From Phoronis australis (taxonomy: Eukaryota; Phoronida; Phoronidae), in the NCBI GenBank assembly GCA_002633005.1, contig NMRA01000106.1, positions 876,696 to 927,337 of the forward strand: DNA of 50,642 nt, written 5' to 3'. Of this stretch, positions 28,901 through 38,200 are shown piece by piece; position 1 is the stretch's first letter; each line of letters begins with the position of its first letter. Position numbers and translations under genes: made by a program. A model generated the notes under the pieces. It worked only from the letters and a program-made list of their open reading frames with translations, was not told the origin of the DNA and made no database searches.

Positions 28901-31488
28901 GACAGGTCCCTAGTTATGTGCTACTCATAAAGTATGCAGTTTGAGAGTCCAGCAAATATAATCTATTAAGGCAATGATAATAAGTTGATCTATATCATAA
29001 GTGACCCAAAAATTAATGTTTTATAAATTTTAAAGCAACTTCATTCGCTGGTAAACTTTGACATTTTGTTATATAAAATTAATTTCGATGACCTTGCATA
29101 TAGTAATTTAAGCAAATATTAACATGTCTGACGAAAAATACCGTGGAGCTAAAAATGGCTGTCAGAGTGGGTTTACAAGTTATCAGCCACTCAAACTAGA
29201 TCTTTTCAACATGATTAGAATTCCTGCATAAACTTTAGCCACTTGACACTAAACAATTCTCAGGTAGTTGTCTCACAGATAAGAGGTTCTGTGAATACTG
29301 GCAATGTTTCAGTCCTGACCTTCAATTAATTCCAAAATAACATTCTGGCCGTCAAACAGACGGCTGCTGCGTAACCCCTTGCTTGGGAGTCCGAGTATTT
29401 TGCGCTTTGAAACGTACAGTTGTATATTTTAGCAAATAAAATCTTTTAATGTGTATGACATGTGACTTCCGTGTGTAACGCGGAGTTGTATATAGCTCTT
29501 CTAAATTACAAACACTGAACAGAGTGTCTTGTGGTCTAGAGGTTTAGAGTGAAGTTAATTCGTAAATATTGAGAAAGCGGTCATCATTTCAAGCTTTTTT
29601 AAATTTTACCAACACTTTTTTAATTCTGACCAATCCCATCGGAACCCGTCCAAAATAACATCTTGGCCGTCCAACAGACAGCCACTGCGTAAACCCTTGC
29701 TTGGGAGTCTGATTATTTTACGCTTTGCAACGTACAGTTGTATATTTTAACGTATAAAATCTTTTAATGTGTATGACATGTGACTTCCGTGTGTAACGCG
29801 GAGTCGTATAAAGCTCTTCTAAATTACAAACACTGAACAGAGTGTCTTGTGGTCTAGAGGTTTAGAGTGAAGTTAATTCGTTTTATGACCAAGGTACAAT
29901 ACCCGGTGTCAGAAGCAAAGTTTTTGTGTAACAAATTTGTAATGAATGAAACAAAAATTGTGAACTTGCTGAATCAAATAATCGTGGAGAGCGGAAAAAG
30001 GTTAGAAAATTCATAAACGTAGAGACCCAAATAAGNCCTGACCTTCAATTAATTCCAAAATAACATTCTGGCCGTCAAACAGACGGCTGCTGCGTAACCC
30101 CTTGCTTGGGAGTCCAAGTATTTTGCGCTTTGAAACGTACAGTTGTATATTTTAGCAAATAAAATCTTTTAATGTGTATGACATGTGACTTCCGTGTGTA
30201 ACGTGGAGTTGTATATAGCTCTTATAAATTACAAAAACCGAACTGAGTGTCTCGTGGTCTAGAGGTTTAGAGCAAATTAACTTGGTCTTACGACCACGGT
30301 ACGATACCCGGTGTCAGAAGCAAAGTTTTTGTGTAACAAATTTGTAATGAATGAAACAAAAATTGTGAACTTGCTGAATCAAATAATTGTGGAGAGTGGA
30401 AAAAGATTTGAAAATTAATAAACGTGGAGACCCAAATAAGTGTCGTATAGACCGGAAAACGAGTCTGAAAAAATAATCGTAAAGATACGGCTATTTGGAA
30501 CTCAAGAATAACTGTCTTTTCCATTTGACCTCAAGCAATGACTGTAATGGCTTTAAGTCTTCCATTTCACTCTAGCTAGGAAAAGTTAACAACACCAACA
30601 GCGCCCTCTATTTTCAAAAGGTATAGCGACAGCAATATATGACTTTGACAGTTTAGTCAATGTGAGACATAATTTGCCAAAAGTTTCCATCATACGGCAG
30701 CCCTATTGAGTGACTACCATCTGTGCTAGCAGCGCAGGGCACGAGTCGGATATGATGGACCTGATTTAGATAACCAGTTTTATCCACTAAATAACGGCCA
30801 TTATTTAGTGATTGCCTGGTTCTCTAAGTCAGGGTCCATTATATCCGACTAGTGCCGCTGCGCTGGACTGGTTCAGACAGTAGTACTGTCTAGCCAAGAG
30901 GAGGCAGCACACACAGGGGACCCGTTTTACAAAACCAACCCGTGTATTTGTCTTCAGGCTTTATCCTATTGGAGGGCTCTGATGACACACAAGCATATTC
31001 TTTACTATATTATATACCTAAGAATTTCCTCTACACTGCACTACAGTCAGGTCAGTCAGGCCAGGGGTAGGGGAACTCTGGGACCCCTTACACCCTTACC
31101 ATTGACCCAGACTAGAAGATAAATATACCCCGGTATCATACCGCTATACCGAGTATACCGGGTATGTAAACCAGCGCTACCTATATCCAATGATGCAAAG
31201 AAACAAACTACTTGAGTTACGTACAAATAAAACGATCTTCTGCAGTAGCCTTAATAGGCAGGGGACATCGGCAAGTACCACACCACTGACTGTTTACCCA
31301 CTTAACCACTGACGAGAGTGAACACTGCTGAAGTCTTTACGTAATCATGTCAGTTGGCTACAGTGACCACACTTGGCTCGTGTTACTGACATTAACCAGA
31401 ATGTTGTTCGAGAAATCTGCTGACATTTGCCTCAAAAAAGAAATCTCTAATTTCAGTTTAACTTACCTGTCAATCTTCCGACAAACAT
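19907..31488 (-). CDS. ETFDH: Electron-transfer-flavoprotein:ubiquinone oxidoreductase (14 exons)
   Basis: Inner-mitochondrial-membrane flavoprotein that passes electrons from ETF (fatty-acid and amino-acid dehydrogenation) to ubiquinone. Exons in transcript order: 31467-31488, 28189-28290, 27727-27882, 27150-27226, 26098-26179, 25477-25595, 24922-24999, 24157-24369, 23640-23714, 23069-23212, 22547-22713, 21499-21684, 20874-21095, 19907-20067. All phases agree if the N at 22550 stands for a multiple of three bases. The product is about 601 residues, close to the human 617. The start [20 protein letters not shown] is Arg-rich with no acidic residues, a good mitochondrial presequence, and an in-frame stop lies upstream. 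[11 protein letters not shown] is the FAD dinucleotide fold. RFCPAG and CIHCKTC supply the four cysteines of the 4Fe-4S cluster. The protein ends in GPAYNGM. It is tail-to-tail with POLR2A and head-to-head with the next gene. Confidence 0.95.
22550..22550. other. Single-N join inside ETFDH exon 11
   Basis: The N falls five codon positions before the exon's donor. The following exon enters with two leftover bases, which requires one base left over here, so the N must represent 0 or 3 (or another multiple of 3) bases. Three bases would restore a Ser-Pro-x-Thr-Val-Gly-Leu stretch that parallels the vertebrate protein. Unlike the other single-N joins, no flanking duplication was found. Confidence 0.75.
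22954..23093. repeat. Tandem duplication across an ETFDH splice donor
   Basis: Bases 22954-23019 and 23028-23093 are near-identical, with a period of 74. The unit contains the last 25 bases of ETFDH exon 10, its GT donor and the start of the intron. The copy in the intron (22954-23019) therefore carries a decoy exon end plus a decoy donor. The true exon is the full one at 23069-23212, since only it has the upstream coding sequence and acceptor. Confidence 0.9.
29314..30440. repeat. Three copies of a tRNA-derived SINE-like repeat
   Basis: Copies lie at about 29314-29563 (truncated), 29650-30035 and 30037-30440. Each contains a segment related to a tRNA: an A-box-like TGGTCTAGAGG followed, about 40 bases later in the two complete copies, by a B-box-like GGTACRATACCCGG. 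These are at 29841-29911 and 30245-30316. Such internal RNA polymerase III promoters are typical of SINEs. The head is embedded inside a longer repeat rather than at its 5' end, and no A-rich tail was identified, so the family assignment is open. The N at 30036 joins two overlapping versions of the region, so the copy number may be inflated by one. Confidence 0.6.
30730..30865. mobile_element. Foldback MITE, hAT-like ends
   Basis: A 136-bp element folds into one long hairpin. It begins CAGCGCAGGGCACGAGTCGG and ends with the near-exact inverted complement, finishing CTGCGCTG, with arms of about 50 bases. The centre is itself palindromic: CACTAAATAA, then CGGCC, then ATTATTTAGTG. Short CAGNG-type ends suggest a non-autonomous hAT-like element. 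A clear target-site duplication was not found. Confidence 0.65.
31337..31344. promoter_or_regulatory. TTACGTAA palindrome upstream of ETFDH intron end
   Basis: Perfect 8-bp PAR-bZIP/C/EBP-type palindrome about 120 bases inside ETFDH intron 1, close to the first exon. An 8-base match can occur by chance, so binding is speculative. Confidence 0.25.
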
Positions 31489-31672
31489 TTTCGATCTCAA
31501 TCACTGCCAGACCAGAACAAACTGGCTTGCTCCAGTGAAAAAGGTCCTCTCTCAGCAAAACTAGGTCAACTTTAATGTCCACTTATGATAAACTTACGTC
31601 AGTCGATTCATTTTCACGAAAGACGTCGCTCTAGTCGGTTGGCGAAGCGCGTCAAGTATCGCAAGACAAGAC
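31489..31672. promoter_or_regulatory. Probable bidirectional promoter, ETFDH and Scm3-like gene
   Basis: Only 184 bases separate the start codons of two divergently transcribed genes. A TTACGTCA (CRE/ATF-like) site lies at 31594-31601, and a GGCGAAGCGCG stretch lies just before the + strand ATG. No TATA box was seen. The 5' untranslated regions must overlap or be very short. The shared-promoter role is inferred from spacing. Confidence 0.55.
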
Positions 31673-33703
31673 ATGGCGACTGCCATTGATTTCGAATCCA
31701 TTATTCGCAATGCAAGAGTGGACAATGCTGTGAGATCTAGAACAAATTTTGCGTCGATTTTTGAAAAGGTATACAAGATTAAATCGTTTGAAATGCTCTA
31801 GTCAATGCCTAATTCTAATTTTATAATGTATCAACAGTGGAAACGGTGAATGTTCAGTGACCAGTCTCACTCTACCTCTGTGGGCCTGTGGCTCACAGGC
31901 GCGTGCTCATGTCACGAGCGCGACAAACTTTTGTTACTATAGGCAAACAAATGATATTCATTAGATTGTTTTTCACTCAAGCGGCTGCAGCCTGCAAGGT
32001 GAGTGTTGATTGACTCCTAGATTTTGCATGCGCCTGCTCCACTCGCTAGCTACATGTTTCACGTGACCGAGGTGACGAGCAGAACTATACCCGGGCTGTG
32101 GGAAATTTCGGGGATGTAACGGAGCTCAATAACGCAGTGCTACCAAGTTTTATTTTTGCGAGTCTTTTCACAGCTAGCTGACCGGTTACGTCATAACCCG
32201 CAGTATCGTACAAAGGCCTTGATAACTACATTTTGTCCGGCGGTCATGTTCAGTCCCCGGCGGTCCTGTTTTCTGGTGGGGCGGTCATGTTTTTATATGC
32301 GTCAGTCCCATTTTCTGGTGTGACGGTCCCATTTGATCCCCGGAGGTCCTGTTTTGGGTGAGTCAGTCCGATTTAGAGGACCGGCGGTCATGTTGTTTCT
32401 TACTTAGGCAATGACCATCGCCTCTGTTGGCCCGAACCAGAGGCGATGCAGACCCTATAGGCGCTCTGTACGCCGGAAGCTTTTCGGCGAATTATGCCTC
32501 GCACCGACTAAACCATCAAAGTCACGTTGTTATAAATACCTTTTGCGCATAGAGGAACACCTTAGGAGGTTGTCGATGTGTTAAATAATTTAGCTTACTA
32601 AAAGAAGACTGTTGTTTTTAATGATCACTAATTTTGCGTCAGATTTTATCTTGCCACTTTTTTACCCACATCGGTTCAAAGTTGTATATTTAGTAATACC
32701 AAGGCTACCTCTGGCTCTGTCTTGGCGCTGCTTTCTGCCGGTCTGGAAGTTGAAACGTAACACAGGCAGACGAATTTCACATCGACTGGTTACCATATAA
32801 GAAACATACATGTCTTTTATTTGAGTTAGTGTTGGTACCAGTGGCAGATACGAGGAACAGATAAACTCGTGGGCATGTGTTCTGAAATAGCCCATCCCCA
32901 CCCCCGGTTGCCCCAATCAGTACCAATAGTCAATACCCCAATCTGTCCAACCTCCAGCACCACCCCTAATTTACAATAAATTTGGCATTGATTTCTTTTG
33001 TTAATGTGGTCCTGTTAAATGCTGGTTTTGTAGTACTTTAAGGATTAAAAAGCTGCAAGGCAGATAATGGAAATTGATTGTTTGTGATGATTCAATATGC
33101 TCTTTATTACAGTATGATCGTGAATTTCCTGACAGCGACGAAATCAACTTAAGTGATTTTTCTATCGTTAAAGATCGAGGTATGTCTCATTGAACTGTTC
33201 TAAAATCATCATTTGTAAATGGCATCTGCTCATCTGCTCATTCCCCTGAACAACAATGATTCCAATAGAACAACACAATTCCTGATAGACGTTGATACTA
33301 TGGCACCATAGGCTATTGTACATGGACCGCCAACTCTGTATATTTTCAAGGGACGAAATGTGTGATCTTACGCATAAGTCGTGATGTCATTATTCACTAG
33401 CGACACCTGGCAAAATTAGCAAGTTTTACTTCTGGCATGTGCTAATCATAGTCAGCTGTTGTGTGGTCATTTGCTAAAAGTACTCATGGTACCAACAGTT
33501 CTATTATTGGAAAACTCTGAGCAGCATTTCAATGCAGACATTTTTTTTTTCATTGTACTGGACAGTTAAGTAAATGCTAGAATTTTTCGTCTCAATACAC
33601 TAATTAATATTTTGTTTTTATTAAATTAATTTTTATTATTACCTCAATTACATTGATTATTATCACTGTTGTTGTTATTATTATTATTATTATATTATTA
33701 TTA

Positions 33704-33734
<31 letters not shown>

Positions 33735-35168
33735 TAGGCCATTTGAAAAAGATCAAGACTCAAAGTTTTGGTCACAGTCGACTTGCCGTGGAGAGAAGGA
33801 GAGGTAGAGTCATGAGTTTACAGTTAAAATTTTATGTATAAAATGATGTGTCCAAGGTCACTACAGCACTGCATAGTTATACGACCTCGAACTACGTGGT
33901 ATCAATACAGCTGAATTTCTCTATGAGTTCTGAGGAATGTCCATGTCCTTCATATTGGAATTATGGAGAGAAATTCAGACACAACTAGGTTGTTTAATGG
34001 CACTGCACTTAATTAAAACTTTGTTGCTCGGTCATCATTAAACATTTACTTAAAAAAAATTTTGGAAATTTGTTTTTGTCAATATGCTTGATGCTGATAT
34101 CATGTTCATGCACTTTTAATGTTTACAAAGGTTAGACAGACTCTATTCACATTTTGTTTTCATGAAACAACTGCAGTTAAAGTCTCAACGATTTTGAATA
34201 AAAATATTGCCCTTATTTGTTTTTCAGGGGGTTTGAACACTGTTGCAAATGCCCAAAATTTCTTATTTAAAATGTTGTCGCATGGTAGCTATGGTACATA
34301 ACTTGAACTTAAACAAATGCTCAAGTAACCAGTCCAAATATAGTAAACATACAGCACAACAGTCATCAAACATACAGCACAACAGTCATCAAACATACAG
34401 CACAACAGTCATCAAACATACAGCACAACAGNNNNNNNNNNNNNNNNNNNNNNNNNNNNNNNNNNNNNNNNNNNNNNNNNNNNNNNNNNNNNNNNNNNNN
34501 NNNNNNNNNNNNNNNNNNNNNNNNNNNNNNNNNNNNNNNNNNNNNNNNNNNNNNNNNNNNNNNNNNNNNNNNNNNNNNNNNNNNNNNNNNNNNNNNNNNN
34601 NNNNNNNNNNNNNNNNNNNNNNNNNNNNNNNNNNNNNNNNNNNNNNNNNNNNNNNNNNNNNNNNNNNNNNNNNNNNNNNNNNNNNNNNNNNNNNNNNNNN
34701 NNNNNNNNNNNNNNNNNNNNNNNNNNNNNNNNNNNNNNNNNNNNNNNNNNNNNNNNNNNNNNNNNNNNNNNNNNNNNNNNNNNNNNNNNNNNNNNNNNNN
34801 NNNNNNNNNNNNNNNNNNNNNNNNNNNNNNNNNNNNNNNNNNNNNNNNNNNNNNNNNNNNACAACTAGTTCTTGTCTGTCAATCATCTAAGTTCTTAACA
34901 GGTCCTCCTGGAGGCAATTTGTTTGCAAGTGTTGGATTTTATATTTTAACCTATTAAAAATAATTAAAAAATTATGGGTCATTGGTTGGAGAAATAAATG
35001 AAAAATATGGGCGGTGGGTACGAAATAAAAGTGCCTTCCCCCCCCTCCCATACAGATTTTGCTGGAACAGCCCTAATTAATATTTTGTTTTTACTAAATT
35101 AATTTTTATTATTAGCTCAATTACATTGATTATTATCACTGTTGTTGTTATTATTATTATTATTATTA

Positions 35169-35205
<37 letters not shown>

Positions 35206-38200
35206 TAGGCCATTTGAAAAAGATCAAGACTCAAAGTTTTGGTCACAGTCGACTTGCCGTGGAGAGAAGGAGAGGTAGAGTCATGAGTTTACAGTTCAAA
35301 TTTATGCATAAAATGATGTGCCCAAGGTCGCTTCAGCACTGTATAGTTATTCGACCTTGAACTACATAGTATCAATACAGCTGACTTTCTCTATGAGTTC
35401 TGAGGAATGTCCATGGCCTTCATATTGGAATTATGGAGGGAAATTCAGACACAACTAGGTTGTTTAATGGCACTGCACTTAATTAAAACTTTTTTGCTCA
35501 GTCATCATTAAACATTTACTTAAAAAAAATTTTGGGAAATTTGTTTTTGTCAATATGCTTGATGCTGATATCATGTTCATGCACTTTTAATGTTTACAAA
35601 GGTTAGACAGACTCTATTCACATTTTGTTTTCATGAAACAACTGCAGTTCAAGTCTCAATGATTTTGAATAAAAATATTTGCTGAAATTGCCCTTATTTG
35701 TTTTTCAGGGGGTTTGAACACCGTTGCAAATGCCCAAAATTTCTTATTTAAAATGTTGTCACATGGTAGCTATGGTACATAACTTGAACTTATGCTCAAG
35801 TAACCAGTCCAAATATAGTAAACATACAGCACAACAGTCATCAAACATACAGCACAACAGTCATCAAACATACAGCACAACAGTCATCAAACTTATAGCA
35901 CAGCAGTCAAACATACAACACAACAGTCAAACATACAACACAAGAGTCGTCAAACTTACAGGCTCAACAGTCATCAAACATACAGCACAACAGTCATCAA
36001 ACATGCAGCACAACAGATAAAGTTTGAGTCTAATACTAGAAAAAAACTTACAAAAATTAGTGACGTTGCGTCCGCATTTCACGGACTTCAGCTTGGCTTG
36101 TGACGTTAGTGTTATTCTGGCTAATTGGTGGTGTTTTGACCAGATGGCGTGGCATTGACGCCAGAACACCATCCCATACATGTGACAAATCGATTCTGTC
36201 CCTTTAACTAGGACAACGATGTTGTGACATCTGCATTTTAATGGACTGTTTCGTTTCACCTAACTGTCAGCGCTGGGGATCCTTACACTGAACACCATAG
36301 ACAACACATGATTTATTACCCTTGGGGGTCTTGTCCTTGACATTAACCAGTTAGCTGCGGAGAGAATTAAACGGTTTGTGGATGATAGAAATGTCAAACT
36401 GTTCAAAATGTCCTCTTGAGGCGGTCAGAAAGACCTGATAGACTCAAACTTTATCTGTTTTCTGAACTTGATGTCTCAAAATTGTCATGCTTTTATACAG
36501 CACAACAGTCATCAAACAAAGTAAACTGTTTCTCTGTCATGACAACTAATTCTGTTAAATGCAAAAATAACTGGTAATATCCATTTTGGTGGTAACGTTG
36601 TAATTCCACAATGACTTAGCGGCCTTACTAACACTCCACCTCTGTTCCCGCTATTGTCGGTCATGAGGGAAGGATTTAGTGGAAAGTGTTGAAAATGTCA
36701 TAGTGTTCTGAACATTGATCACATTAATGATTTTGGCCAAAGTATCAGTACTAGTACAGACTTCAAAATCGGCGCATATGTAAACAAAAGACATTTTATG
36801 AATCGACGTGTACCTGTGCAGACTGTTCTCCACCTGTGTTACCTGAGTGGAATATTGAGAACATTTGTCTTGGGAACGGTTTAGTGACAATAAACCGAAA
36901 CGTCGATTAATTCAATGTCTTTGTTTACATAGGCGCTGATTTTGAACTTAGTACTGAACACGAATCTACATATGATAATGAGAATTGTTTTGCTTTGGCG
37001 TATCTAGAGACTGAGGTTGGCATGGACACCTTTTCAAATGATGATTGGAGCTTTGTAAATGCAACTGTTGTAACTGCTTTTGCAGATCTTAGTCATCTTC
37101 TACTTGATGTTGTGTCTTTGGACTCGGACGAGCCAGATACCTCTGAAGACATTTGTACTACAGGTACTTACATGGGTGATTTTTAAAAATTGAACAAATC
37201 AATAATTAGGGGGTGAGCATGGGTATTTAATTAGAGACTTTTTGAGAAGTTGGACAGATTGTCAATTTGAATGAACACCCCACCACTACCTTTATGTTAG
37301 ACTTGTGTGCAAAAATCGAGTGAAAATAGAAGAGTTTTGAGTATTTGCCTTCCAAATAAGTTTTGGTGCTGCTGAACTGACTGTCTATCAAATGTAGGAG
37401 AGGTCTACGTTTTTGGAGCTAAAATACAAGTGGGAAGAGTATTCACAAAGGTATGGATGCTTTAAAGGGAGTCCCCGTTGTGTTAAGTTGGAGTGAGAGT
37501 GGGTGTTTAAGAGTGAAAATTTGGTATTTTCATGGGTGGACGTAAGATAAACATAGGTATTTACTTGGACGAGTGTGGTGGATTGTACGCTCAGGTTTGA
37601 ATTAATTTGTTTAATCATTAATTTTTGAAAATAGTATTAGAAATTGTTATTTCATGTAACTATCTACTCAAGCTTAATACTTACCGGGTGATTCCACAGG
37701 ATTTTCTATAACTCTTATAGGAAGACTATCCTAGTGTTTCCTCATCATAAAGGGACAAAAACTGAAGTCAACTAGACTAACAAATTGAATGGATGCCTGG
37801 GTCACTTGATATATTATTTGATGGATTTAAACTGGCTTGACAAATTTAGATGAAACTTTGTTTTTCTTATCCTGAGGATTGCAGCACCCCCTTGTGGCTA
37901 TTGTTTACAAAACAACTAATAACCAACATGCCGTCATGGTAATGCTTTGCTCCTCTCCTGTTTGAATGCTGCACAATGTTGTTATTGTCTTAATTATCTG
38001 TATTTGATTACTAACAATGCCCAAGAAGACGACACCAAAAATGGCGTACTCACACAGACTTACCCTAGAACAAGTTACACCTGCAGCGAGTTGTCACTCG
38101 GTTGAAGTGCTGTCTGGACAGTATTTAAAATAGTGCGCTTTACCCCTCTTGTGACAACTTCACACATTATTGAGGTGGGGTAACGTTTTCTAGGGTACCT

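Larger units (their letters stand above)
28291..31466. other. ETFDH intron 1, repeat-rich
   Basis: This 3.2-kb first intron holds the tRNA-like SINE copies (29314-30440), the foldback element (30730-30865), a short CACA-type simple repeat near 28700-28760 and a quasi-palindrome around 31127-31166. No additional exon or RNA gene was recognised. Confidence 0.6.

Noticed and set aside
31594-31776. Alternative ETFDH first exon on the minus strand ending MNRLT|gtaagt
   Set aside because: Its donor leaves two bases while exon 2 needs one, so the frame breaks. The exon at 31467-31488 (MFVGRLTG) has the right phase, an upstream stop and a good presequence.
35927-36259. 110-residue minus-strand open frame (MKRNSPLKCRCHNIVV...)
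   Set aside because: It runs through the 23-bp minisatellite at its end and shows no recognisable domain or splice context.
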